Assembly: GCA_963999645.1 (NCBI GenBank)
Contig: CAXEUY010000021.1
Coordinates: forward strand, 1 to 24,225
DNA length: 24,225 nt
Source of the DNA: MedAcidi-G1 sp002294285
GTDB lineage: Bacteria > Actinomycetota > Acidimicrobiia > Acidimicrobiales > MedAcidi-G1
Reading direction: 5' to 3'
Shown here piece after piece: positions 6,771 through 13,837 of this stretch. Every line of letters starts with the position of its first letter. Position 1 is the stretch's first letter. A model generated the notes under the pieces. The model worked only from the letters and a program-made list of their open reading frames with translations, was not told where the DNA came from and made no database searches. The position numbers and the translations under genes are program-made.

Positions 6771-8025
6771 TTCTTAGTTTTTCCAAATCATCTAAAAAAT
6801 TTGGATAGCTAGTTGAAACAGCTTCCCATCCAGAAATTTTCGTTGGTTCTTTAGAAACTAGTGCGGCAACAGCGCAACTCATGGCAATTCTATGATCTCC
6901 ATGGGAATCGACTTTTCCACCTACCAGTTTCCCTCCTCTTACAACAAGATCATCTCCAAATACCTCACATTCCATTCCCATTGAGCCTATTTCTGAAACT
7001 ACTGTCTCTAGCCTGTTGCTCTCTTTTACTCTTAGTTCACCAAGACCTTTGAAGTGTGTTTCGCCTTCTGCACAAGCCGCAGCAACTGCTAACACAGGAA
7101 CTTCGTCGATCAGACCGGGGATTTCAGTTTCTTCTACAACTGTTCCAGAAAGTTTGCCGCTGGATCTGACATGTAGATCATTTGTGACGGGGTCGTGTGT
7201 AATATCAGCCCCCATTCTTTTTAAAACGTCGATAAAACCGTTTCTCTCTCTTCCTTGGTAAACATTTTTTATCGACACTTCTGAACCGTCGAGTATTGTT
7301 GTACCAACAACCCAGAAAGCCGCTTGAGATGGGTCGCCTTTAACCACATGAGTAAAAGGGTTTGGCTTTCCTGGATTAACCGTTACAGAAGTAGCACTGA
7401 CTTCAACTTCAATGCCTACTTCTTTGAATAGTTCCTCTGTGTGTGCTCTAGTGGGAGTGTTTTCAACGACAGTTGTTTGACCTTCAGCGAAAAGACCTGC
7501 GAACATTAAACTTCCCTTTACTTGAGCGCTAGGAACTTTCATCTCATATTCAATACCCTTTAGGCTGCCGCCTTCAACCCTGAACGGTGCCACGCCGTCA
7601 TTGTCTATGTATTCGATCGATGCTCCCATTTTTTCCAATGGTTCAATCACTCTTCCCATTGGTCTTTTTCGAATTGACTCGTCTCCGTCAAGAGTTGCCG
7701 TAAACGGCATTCCTGCAAGGATTCCTGACATCAAGCGAATACTTGTTCCTGAATTGCCCACATATAAGACTTCTTTGGGTTCTGTCAACTCTCCACCTTT
7801 AACCACTAAAGTTCTGGAGTCGCTTTCGGTGAATTGCACTCCGAGCGAACTGAGAATATCGACAGTGTGTCTTACATCTTGTCCGCTGCTTAAACCCTGA
7901 ATAGTTGAAACTCCTTCAGCTAGGGAGGCCAACATTAAGATGCGATGAGATATTGACTTGTCACCGGGAACGTTTACTTCTCCTTTGAGAAATGAAGTGG
8001 GGTGCAGTTCAAGTTCTGATGTCAC
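6763..8025 (-). CDS. aroA: 3-Phosphoshikimate 1-carboxyvinyltransferase (EPSP synthase)
   Basis: EPSP synthase joins shikimate-3-phosphate and PEP in the shikimate pathway. The N-terminal PGDKSISHR motif (20-28), the PEP-site motif GNSGTSIRLM (90-99), and the RVKESNRL and GDHRIAM motifs near the C-terminus are complete in a 420-residue protein. The residue corresponding to E. coli Gly96 appears to be Gly (GNSGTS), not the Ala of classic glyphosate-insensitive forms. The ATG overlaps the tyrA TGA as ATGA, and the gene runs 8 nt into cmk. It shares an operon with tyrA, so the chorismate route and its tyrosine branch are co-expressed. Confidence 0.97.
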   Translation of the reverse strand: MTSELELHPTSFLKGEVNVPGDKSISHRILMLASLAEGVSTIQGLSSGQDVRHTVDILSSLGVQFTESDSRTLVVKGGELTEPKEVLYVGNSGTSIRLMSGILAGMPFTATLDGDESIRKRPMGRVIEPLEKMGASIEYIDNDGVAPFRVEGGSLKGIEYEMKVPSAQVKGSLMFAGLFAEGQTTVVENTPTRAHTEELFKEVGIEVEVSATSVTVNPGKPNPFTHVVKGDPSQAAFWVVGTTILDGSEVSIKNVYQGRERNGFIDVLKRMGADITHDPVTNDLHVRSSGKLSGTVVEETEIPGLIDEVPVLAVAAACAEGETHFKGLGELRVKESNRLETVVSEIGSMGMECEVFGDDLVVRGGKLVGGKVDSHGDHRIAMSCAVAALVSKEPTKISGWEAVSTSYPNFLDDLEKLRNE

Positions 8026-9083
8026 AATAGTGGCCTCAACGCAGGCCTGTACCCACGAGTCATCAAACCGCCAGAAAGCCTTTCGGCTAGATCTTTCTCC
8101 ACAAGCAGTACGACCACACCGCGGTCGCCTTCCGAAGAGTGAGTCATTTCCAAATCGAAAATGTTGACATCCAATTCAGTCGCTAGAGATGCTATCGTTG
8201 CCAATTCTCCCGGTTTGTCCATTATTGGCACACGAACTTCAATTAGTTCAGAGGGTCTTGGGGCACCGGTGGGAAGATTGATTCTTGCTTCCCTGGAAGT
8301 GTTCAGACGCTGCAGTAGAGAATCATTATCATGTTCGTGTATCTCGTTACGCACTTCTGTTAAAGCTGAAATGAACTCATCGATTACTTCAGTGATTGCT
8401 TCCTGATTTTCGGTGCAGATATCTGGCCATATTGTGGGATTGCCGGCAGCAATTCGGGTCATATCTCTGAAACCACCCGCTGCCAGTCTTAGAACTGCAA
8501 AATGCTCTTCTGACCTGTTAGCTGCCAGTCCCATAAGTGTGGCTGCTGCAAGATGAGGCACATGTGAGACCATCGCTACAAGCGAATCGTGGCGGGTTGG
8601 ACTTAAAGTTACTATTTCAGCTCCAAGCGAAACGACCACCTCTCTAACGCGTTTGAATGCTTCGTCGTCGGTGTCTTCTGTTGGGGTAAGAACCCAGTTC
8701 GCATTTGAAAACATCGTGGGATCTGCACCCGTTAAGCCTTCTTGTTCTGACCCTGCCATCGGATGGCCACCCACAAATCTCGGGTCTTTTATCTCTTTTG
8801 CTATTGACGATTTAACACTTCCTACATCTGTGACATACCCCTTGGGGACATTAGACAATGCTTCTTTTACCAAATCGGGAATCTCTCTCACCGGTGCTGC
8901 TACAAATGTTATTTCAGCTTCTTCGTCCCAACCTGTTGAATCGATTGCTCCTAGTTCTTTAGCTTCTGATAAGCGATTGTTGTCGTTATCCACTCCGCTA
9001 ACATGCCAACCTTGTTCGCGTAGAGCCATGCCAATTGAACCACCTATTAGACCCACTCCTGCAATCATGGCCCGCTGGCTCAT
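8022..9083 (-). CDS. tyrA: Prephenate dehydrogenase with ACT domain
   Basis: The protein starts with a Rossmann dinucleotide fold (AGVGLIGGSIG, GxGxxG). It continues with the VTDVGSVKSSI and GGHPMAGSEQEG motifs of TyrA and ends in an ACT regulatory domain (about the last 70 residues, RVPIMDKPGELATIASL), which usually mediates feedback by aromatic amino acids. It oxidises prephenate towards tyrosine. The frame also has an ATG at 9095, but GGAGAG at 9088-9093 is an excellent Shine-Dalgarno sequence 5-6 nt before the ATG at 9083, so I choose the shorter form (353 residues). TAAAAT at 9117-9122 is a plausible -10 box for a promoter of the tyrA-aroA-cmk-plsC run. Confidence 0.95.
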   Translation of the reverse strand: MSQRAMIAGVGLIGGSIGMALREQGWHVSGVDNDNNRLSEAKELGAIDSTGWDEEAEITFVAAPVREIPDLVKEALSNVPKGYVTDVGSVKSSIAKEIKDPRFVGGHPMAGSEQEGLTGADPTMFSNANWVLTPTEDTDDEAFKRVREVVVSLGAEIVTLSPTRHDSLVAMVSHVPHLAAATLMGLAANRSEEHFAVLRLAAGGFRDMTRIAAGNPTIWPDICTENQEAITEVIDEFISALTEVRNEIHEHDNDSLLQRLNTSREARINLPTGAPRPSELIEVRVPIMDKPGELATIASLATELDVNIFDLEMTHSSEGDRGVVVLLVEKDLAERLSGGLMTRGYRPALRPLL

Positions 9084-9087
9084 CAGT

Positions 9088-9093
9088 CTCTCC
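9088..9093 (-). promoter_or_regulatory. Ribosome binding site that fixes the tyrA start
   Basis: GGAGAG on the minus strand lies 4 nt before ATG 9083 and overlaps the alternative ATG at 9095, which itself has only an A-rich leader. It argues for the internal start. Confidence 0.6.
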
Positions 9094-9116
9094 ATATCTT
9101 TTTTAGGTTGAACTTA

Positions 9117-9122
9117 ATTTTA
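9117..9122 (-). promoter_or_regulatory. Putative -10 box upstream of tyrA
   Basis: TAAAAT in the 75-nt gap between rluB and tyrA matches the -10 consensus closely. No convincing -35 is seen at 16-18 nt; TTGATC is 13 nt away, too close. It would give a leader of roughly 25 nt containing the GGAGAG site. Confidence 0.35.
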
Positions 9123-9158
9123 CAGCCTAGGCATTGATCAAAAGGAGTGATTTATAAG

Positions 9159-9908
9159 TCAGTTAGAAAAATCTTCAAAGAGAGTTTTACGGATCGATTT
9201 CAATTCCTGCTTTGTCAACTCTCGAAAAGACCCCGGAGGAAGGGATCGGTCAACTATAGGACCTATACGTGACCTAACTAGTCTCAGAACGGGGTGTCCT
9301 AAAGATTCACACATTCTTCTCACCTGTCTGTTTCGACCTTCATGTATAACTATTCTCAGTATGTTCTCTTCTACCAGTGAAACTTTCGCAGGTGATGTGA
9401 CTCCATCGTCCAGTTCCACCCCTTGACGCAATTTGCGTATTGTGCTTCTGGAGGGTTTTGCTTCGACTTGGACTAAATATTCTTTTTCTATTCCAAAAGA
9501 TGGATGAGTTAGGTAGTGTGCCAGATCTCCATCATTAGTTAGCAGAAGTAGCCCTTCTGTTTCAGCATCAAGACGCCCTACTGGGAACACTCTTGGTTGG
9601 CTTGGTACAAGGTCTATTACTGTGGACCTATCCTGAGGGTCTTTTGAAGTGGTGATCACACCGGTGGGCTTGTTGAGCAAGTAGTAGATTAGATCCTCTC
9701 GAACGCCTATTATCAGACCATCGACTTTGATCTGAGATGTTTCCGGATTAACTTTTTCTCCTAATTCAGATACTCTTCCGTCGACTGTGACACGCTGATC
9801 GACTATCAGTTTTTCGCATGCTCTTCTGCTGCCTATTCCGGCTCTAGCTAAAACTTTCTGCAGTCGTTCACTTTTTATGGGCTCTTGCTCTAGTCCTGAG
9901 CTAGACAC
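9159..9908 (-). CDS. rluB: rRNA pseudouridine synthase, RsuA/RluB/E/F family
   Basis: A 249-residue enzyme with an N-terminal S4 RNA-binding domain (about 14-60, LQKVLARAGIGSRRACEKLI). The catalytic domain carries the family motif GRLDAETEGLLLLTNDG, with catalytic D114, and a later GRNRQVRRMCESLGHPV motif. By position in the scpA-scpB-rluB block it corresponds to the actinobacterial RluB-like enzyme that modifies 23S rRNA; the exact uridine cannot be read from sequence. It begins 2 nt after the scpB stop, so translation is probably coupled. RsuA or RluE/F activity cannot be excluded. Confidence 0.94.
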   Translation of the reverse strand: MSSSGLEQEPIKSERLQKVLARAGIGSRRACEKLIVDQRVTVDGRVSELGEKVNPETSQIKVDGLIIGVREDLIYYLLNKPTGVITTSKDPQDRSTVIDLVPSQPRVFPVGRLDAETEGLLLLTNDGDLAHYLTHPSFGIEKEYLVQVEAKPSRSTIRKLRQGVELDDGVTSPAKVSLVEENILRIVIHEGRNRQVRRMCESLGHPVLRLVRSRIGPIVDRSLPPGSFRELTKQELKSIRKTLFEDFSN

Positions 9909-9910
9909 AG

Positions 9911-10552
9911 TCAGCCCTCTTCAGTTGCAGAAATTGTCACGTCGTCAGAAACGACTCTCAAGCTTCTCTCTAGAGCTTCAACTACTTCAGGTCCTGGCAC
10001 GAATTCACCTAGTGGAGGTAGTCCTGCAACGGAATCTACACCCATGCGTTCAAGAAATTCTTGTGTGGTTCCGTAGAGCACTGCGTTTCCCGGTCCTGTG
10101 TCTCTGGAGACCTCGTCTATTAGACCTCGTTGTTGCAGATTCCTCATCACCCCTTCTACATCTACTCCTCTGATGGCAGAAATTTGAGCTCTTGAAATAG
10201 GTTGTTTATAGGCAACTATCGCCAGAGTCTCCATGGCGGCTGCAGTTAAACGTCTACTCTGACCTTCCAGAACGAAACGCTCCACCCATTGAGCTTGTTC
10301 AGGTTTGCTTTGGAATCTATAACCACCGGCGATACGAACTAGTGAAAAACCCAACTCGGCTTCGCTGTACTGATCGACCATGGAGTCACAAATTCTCTCT
10401 ATTTCGCTTACTTTCACCTCAAATAACTGAGCGAGGATGCTTGGGGGAACTGGATCAATAGCGATCATTAGGATCGCCTCGATCGCTCTTCTTATGTCTG
10501 GTTCAGCGTCTACGTCACTTACTATCTCTAATTTAGATTTTTCTTCTGACAC
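9911..10552 (-). CDS. scpB: Segregation and condensation protein B
   Basis: ScpB is a winged-helix kleisin partner that binds ScpA and SMC in the bacterial condensin complex. Two winged-helix domains are visible, with the conserved block LTAAAMETLAIVAYKQPISRAQISAIRGVD and the following GLIDE and LYGTTQEFL motifs. The frame is open back to a TTG inside scpA, but the GTG at 10552 is preceded by AGGGG (10561-10565) at 8-nt spacing, directly over the scpA stop. That gives a 213-residue protein of normal length. It sits between scpA (11 nt upstream) and rluB (2 nt downstream). Confidence 0.94.
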   Translation of the reverse strand: MSEEKSKLEIVSDVDAEPDIRRAIEAILMIAIDPVPPSILAQLFEVKVSEIERICDSMVDQYSEAELGFSLVRIAGGYRFQSKPEQAQWVERFVLEGQSRRLTAAAMETLAIVAYKQPISRAQISAIRGVDVEGVMRNLQQRGLIDEVSRDTGPGNAVLYGTTQEFLERMGVDSVAGLPPLGEFVPGPEVVEALERSLRVVSDDVTISATEEG

Positions 10553-10560
10553 AGTTGTTT

Positions 10561-10565
10561 CCCCT
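10561..10565 (-). promoter_or_regulatory. Ribosome binding site of scpB, overlapping the scpA stop
   Basis: AGGGG on the minus strand shares its first two bases with the scpA TAG and lies 8 nt before the scpB GTG. It decides the scpB start and suggests coupled translation of scpA and scpB. Confidence 0.6.
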
Positions 10566-11337
10566 AGCCTTCGTAAATGTCCAATAGGTCCATGTCTGAA
10601 AGTTCTGCGCCTGGACACCAAGAAACGCTTATCTCGCCGAAAGAATCAATTTGGTCTATTTCTAGAACTCCCTGTTTGTAGAGTTCCAGAATCGCCAGGA
10701 ACTTAACTACGATTTCAATACGGTCTGTAAGACCTTTAGTTAGTTCTCTGAAACTGATCAAACCAGTTTTCGGTACATCTTCTAATAGTTCTTTTACAGC
10801 TTCGACAACTGTCGCTTTTATAGGTGCTATGTGTTCGGTGTTAACAGCCGTTGAAGGCCGTGGGGCCATAGCGCGCAAGCATGCTTCTCTCAGGTCCTCT
10901 TTGGTTACTCCTTCTAGCAAGTCAGGTGTTAAAGAAAGAAAAGCATCTTCAAGACCCGCTCTTCTCGGCCAGGACAGTGAAGCCTGCTGGGACATTTCTC
11001 TAAGTTGTGAAGCTGCTTCTTTAAAGGTTTTGCATTCAACAAGTTTCGCGAGGAGAAGGTCACGCTCTTCCCAAAGTCCAAACTCGTCGTCAGGGTCTAT
11101 ATTGTTGCCTGAGGGCAACAGGCGTCGCGCTTTCAACTCAACCAGAATGGCGGCAATCAAGAGAAACTCGGTAGCCAATTCCAAATCATACTCTTGCATG
11201 TTTTCTAATTCTTCTAAATAAGCATCGACGATGGTAAGAAGAGAAACTTCATAAAGTTCAACTTCCTCGCGCAGAATCAGATCCAAAAGAAGATCAAAAG
11301 GACCTTCGTATACAGGTGTAGTTACATTCACTCCCAT
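10564..11337 (-). CDS. scpA: Segregation and condensation protein A (kleisin)
   Basis: ScpA is the kleisin that bridges SMC heads. The N-terminal signature YEGPFDLLLDLI lies at about residues 9-20, followed by the helical region with the AILVELKARRLLP block; the C-terminal winged helix (about 185-235) is present. Length is 257 residues from the ATG at 11337; a TTG directly before it at 11340 is an alternative. There is no Shine-Dalgarno sequence. A TTGACA element (11393-11398, minus strand) with CATAAA 18 nt downstream is a plausible promoter. TATGGT 8 nt before the ATG would also allow a near-leaderless message. No smc gene is in the window. It heads the scpA-scpB-rluB run. Confidence 0.95.
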   Translation of the reverse strand: MGVNVTTPVYEGPFDLLLDLILREEVELYEVSLLTIVDAYLEELENMQEYDLELATEFLLIAAILVELKARRLLPSGNNIDPDDEFGLWEERDLLLAKLVECKTFKEAASQLREMSQQASLSWPRRAGLEDAFLSLTPDLLEGVTKEDLREACLRAMAPRPSTAVNTEHIAPIKATVVEAVKELLEDVPKTGLISFRELTKGLTDRIEIVVKFLAILELYKQGVLEIDQIDSFGEISVSWCPGAELSDMDLLDIYEG

Positions 11338-11368
11338 CAACTACGACCATAGATGCTTATAGGCCTTA

Positions 11369-11398
11369 TTTATGGCAATTAAAGCCTAGATTTGTCAA
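11369..11398 (-). promoter_or_regulatory. Putative scpA promoter (TTGACA / CATAAA)
   Basis: On the minus strand TTGACA (11393-11398) matches the -35 consensus exactly; CATAAA (11369-11374) follows after 18 nt. It sits in the left arm of an AT-rich inverted repeat in the scpA/mini-protein divergent gap. Confidence 0.4.
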
Positions 11399-11439
11399 AA
11401 ATTTGTTTTATTTTTTTCTTAAAAACACAATTTTTGAAC
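11394..11439. repeat. AT-rich imperfect inverted repeat in a divergent promoter region
   Basis: GTCAAAAATTTGTTTT (11394-11409) is the near-complement of AAAAACACAATTTTTGAAC (11421-11439), with one bulge, around a T-rich centre. Each arm holds an outward -35-like hexamer, TTGACA on minus and TTGAAC on plus. It could be an operator, a nucleoid-protein site or simply symmetric promoter DNA. Confidence 0.5.
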
Positions 11440-11461
11440 AAAAAATGAGAGAATTTAAAAG
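11434..11461 (+). promoter_or_regulatory. Putative promoter of the Cys-rich mini-protein gene
   Basis: TTGAAC (11434-11439) followed after 16 nt by TAAAAG (11456-11461) resembles a -35/-10 pair in front of the gene at 11486. The gene has AGGAA 7 nt before its ATG. Confidence 0.35.
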
Positions 11462-11485
11462 TCGTTCAACTGATAGGAACTAGAT

Positions 11486-11695
11486 ATGGCTACATACACC
11501 TGTGATTCGTGCAATATGAGTGTTAACGCTACTTGTGCTACATGTGATACCCCTTTAGTAAACACCACACTGACAAAAGATGACGGCTCCACTGTTCAGG
11601 TTTCCCAATGTCTAACCTCTGGGTGTGCCAATGAAAACGGGAAAATTAAATCACCTATGTGCTGTGGTGTCGATATGTCTTGTTCAATGGCATAA
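11486..11695 (+). CDS. Cys-rich zinc-ribbon-like mini-protein
   Basis: A 69-residue protein with nine cysteines: two CxxC pairs near the N-terminus (C6/C9, C17/C20), then C42, C47, and a C59-C60...C66 cluster. The opening YTCDSC and the late MCCGVDM resemble the two halves of a desulforedoxin/zinc-ribbon site, so it probably binds zinc or iron; this is inference. AGGAA at good spacing supports the ATG. It stands alone between the divergent scpA and the downstream trpS (74 nt). It lacks a signal peptide or membrane segment, so it is likely cytoplasmic. The dense, regular Cys pattern and its own ribosome site make it a real gene, although the family is not named. Confidence 0.8.
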   Translation: MATYTCDSCNMSVNATCATCDTPLVNTTLTKDDGSTVQVSQCLTSGCANENGKIKSPMCCGVDMSCSMA

Positions 11696-11757
11696 AAGCC
11701 TAAACAAAACGATTATCTATTTTTTTTAAATAAACAGCATCATCATTGTCACGCAAG

Positions 11758-11763
11758 TACCTT
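11758..11763 (+). promoter_or_regulatory. Putative -10 box for a leaderless trpS transcript
   Basis: TACCTT fits TANNNT and ends 6 nt before the trpS GTG, the same geometry as at ispH. The GAGG next to the GTG is too close to act as a normal Shine-Dalgarno sequence. Confidence 0.4.
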
Positions 11764-11769
11764 TGAGGT

Positions 11770-12750
11770 GTGACTAGAGTTTTTTCGGGGATTAAGCCTT
11801 CAGGGTCAGTGCAGCTAGGCAACTACTTGGGGGCTTTGCAGAACTGGGTTTTAATGCAAGAAGAAACCGACGCTGTGTATTGCGTGGTGGATCTTCATGC
11901 ATTGACTGTGCTCCATGACCCTGAAGAACTCAAATCATCAACTCTTTCTTTGACCCAGATGCTGATGGCTGTGGGTCTCGATCCTGAACGCTGCATTTTG
12001 TTTGTTCAAAGCCATGTTAAAGAACATGCTGAATGCGCTTGGCTTATGGAGTGCACTGCAGCTTTCGGTGAACTTAGAAGAATGACCCAGTTTAAGGACA
12101 AGTCAACTGGTAACGATTTTGTTTCAGCGGGCCTGTTCACATATCCCGCTCTTCAAGCAGCCGATATTTTGCTTTATGACACAAATCAGGTTCCCGTAGG
12201 TGAAGATCAGAGACAACACATCGAACTAACAAGAGATATCGCTATTCGATTCAACAGCAGATTCGGCGAGACTTTCACCGTGCCCGAAGCGGTGATTCCA
12301 TCTTCAGGCGCGAGAGTCATGGATCTGCAACATCCTGAAAAGAAAATGTCAAAATCTGAAGACAGCCCACAAGGAACTATTTTGCTCTTAGACCCCCCTG
12401 ATGTAATCGAGAAAAAGGTCAAACGTGCTGTTACCGACAGTGATGATGAGGTTTTTTTCGATATAGAAAATAAACCTGGGGTCTCTAATCTGCTTTCGAT
12501 CCTAGGTGCAGCTACTGGTAAAACACCCCAAGAGGCCTCTAAAGGAATAGATCGTTACGGTGATCTCAAGAGCGCAACATCAGAGGCAGTTATAGAACTC
12601 CTTAAACCTGTACAGGAAAAGTATTTCGATTTAGCTGATGATCCTGCGGAAACAAACCGTCTGATCGCTAAAGGAGCTGAAAAAGCTCGAGAGGTGGCTT
12701 CAGCGACATTATCTAGAGCACAAGAAAATATTGGCCTGTTTAAGCATTAG
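11770..12750 (+). CDS. trpS: Tryptophanyl-tRNA synthetase
   Basis: A class I aminoacyl-tRNA synthetase charging tRNA-Trp. The ATP-binding HIGH-like motif is PSGSVQLGNYLGAL (10-23) and the second signature is KMSKS (192-196). The GEDQRQHIELTRDIA helix is typical of TrpRS. Length (326) is normal. The start is GTG at 11770: an in-frame TGA lies 6 nt upstream and the conserved RVFSGIKPSG begins at residue 3, so no other start is possible. It has no usable Shine-Dalgarno sequence, and a TANNNT box 6 nt upstream suggests a leaderless message. It converges with the HD-domain gene, leaving only 3 nt between the two stops. Confidence 0.97.
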   Translation: MTRVFSGIKPSGSVQLGNYLGALQNWVLMQEETDAVYCVVDLHALTVLHDPEELKSSTLSLTQMLMAVGLDPERCILFVQSHVKEHAECAWLMECTAAFGELRRMTQFKDKSTGNDFVSAGLFTYPALQAADILLYDTNQVPVGEDQRQHIELTRDIAIRFNSRFGETFTVPEAVIPSSGARVMDLQHPEKKMSKSEDSPQGTILLLDPPDVIEKKVKRAVTDSDDEVFFDIENKPGVSNLLSILGAATGKTPQEASKGIDRYGDLKSATSEAVIELLKPVQEKYFDLADDPAETNRLIAKGAEKAREVASATLSRAQENIGLFKH

Positions 12751-12753
12751 ACG

Positions 12754-13290
12754 TTAATCGTTGTCTGCGCTGGATAGGGCTTCTCCTATTATTTTAGGGG
12801 TTGTCCATTTTTCTTTTTCCGAGTGGTGTTCAAGCACCCAAGTAATCGTTTGTTCCTCGCTGTCTAAACCTTTCAGCAAGTCCGCCCCAATAGCGGGATG
12901 ATTCGAGTAATCAGCTAAACGTCTACGTAAACCTTTCTCTTTTAGCTTCCATTTTTCGATCTTTGTTGATGAAAAAATGGAACAGGATATTGTTGCAAAA
13001 ACTCTTCCGAAAGTACCGAACCCGCTTTCTAATTTTCCTATGTCATGCAGAAGGGCAGCGGCTATAAAGACTTTTTCTCGATCTCCTATTAAAGATTGTG
13101 TTTGTTTGGCTACCTGAAAGGAATGACTTTTATCCGCCAAGGGGAGTTTCGTCCAGTAAGTAAATTCGCTTTGTGAAAGTTGGGAACTAACCCAATGAAT
13201 GTCTTCATCTGATAATTGTTTAGGTTTCAAAGAGAGCCAGAACCTCTTATTCAGATGAAAAATATTTTGAAAAAATTTCAATCTATTCAC
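12754..13290 (-). CDS. HD-domain phosphohydrolase
   Basis: A 178-residue protein with an HD-superfamily metal phosphohydrolase core: an early His (DKSHSFQVA, H56), the HD doublet in ALLHDIGK (H82/D83), a later NHPAIGADLL and an EHHS motif (about residues 154-157). Such proteins cleave phosphate esters of nucleotides or cyclic nucleotides; the substrate here is unknown. The first about 30 residues are basic and not part of the domain. It overlaps the NUDIX gene by 8 nt and follows pyrG and NUDIX, so a nucleotide clean-up role is plausible but inferred. In related actinobacteria xerD occupies this position after the NUDIX gene. Confidence 0.85.
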   Translation of the reverse strand: MNRLKFFQNIFHLNKRFWLSLKPKQLSDEDIHWVSSQLSQSEFTYWTKLPLADKSHSFQVAKQTQSLIGDREKVFIAAALLHDIGKLESGFGTFGRVFATISCSIFSSTKIEKWKLKEKGLRRRLADYSNHPAIGADLLKGLDSEEQTITWVLEHHSEKEKWTTPKIIGEALSSADND

Positions 13291-13837
13291 CTATACGGCG
13301 TAATGCGGAATAAATACCAATTATGGTTTTTGCGTCAGTTATAAGACCTGAAGTGATTAGTTCGTGTACATCCTCTAAAGGAACCTTTTCAGTTGTCATG
13401 TACTCCTCTTCGATGCTTGCTGCCATTTTTTCAACTTTTGTCATCTCAGTGGCCAGATAAATGACAGTTTTTTCATCTGAAAAACCTGCGGAATTATGGA
13501 AGCTGCATAATTCCTCTAGTCTCGCGGCATCGAGTCCTGCCTCTTCAATTAGTTCTCGTCTCGCTGCTGTTTCAGGTTCCTCTCCTTCTACGTCTAATTT
13601 CCCTGCGGGTATTTCTAACATCTCCATTTCAAGCGCTGGTCGAAACTGTCGGACTAGAACGATGTTGCGATCTTCTATTGCTACTACTGCCACTGCACCT
13701 GGGTGGTGAAAAATATATCTGTCGATTCTTTCCCCTACTGGACCTTCGAATTCAGCTGAGGCGAAGGAGAACCAATCTTCTTTATAAATAACTTTCTCAG
13801 AAACCTTTTTAAAGCTTTCTTGATACTCAGAGTTCAT
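13283..13837 (-). CDS. NUDIX hydrolase, probable ADP-ribose pyrophosphatase
   Basis: A 184-residue NUDIX protein whose box runs from G79 (PAGKLDVEG) to the REL-I-EEAG core (R94, E95, E98, E99, G101). There is one extra residue between the leading Gly and the first Glu, the spacing I recall for the mycobacterial ADP-ribose pyrophosphatase next to pyrG (Rv1700). The following SAGFSDEKTVIYLAT stretch also fits that family. It should hydrolyse ADP-ribose to AMP and ribose-5-phosphate. Its ATG overlaps the pyrG stop (TAATG) and its end overlaps the HD gene by 8 nt, so pyrG, NUDIX and HD form one translationally coupled unit. Confidence 0.93.
   Translation of the reverse strand: MNSEYQESFKKVSEKVIYKEDWFSFASAEFEGPVGERIDRYIFHHPGAVAVVAIEDRNIVLVRQFRPALEMEMLEIPAGKLDVEGEEPETAARRELIEEAGLDAARLEELCSFHNSAGFSDEKTVIYLATEMTKVEKMAASIEEEYMTTEKVPLEDVHELITSGLITDAKTIIGIYSALRRIGE

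Noticed and set aside
8653..9111. Plus-strand open frame of 152 codons opposite tyrA
   Set aside because: Ser/Thr/Pro-rich shadow of the TyrA Rossmann domain; no support.
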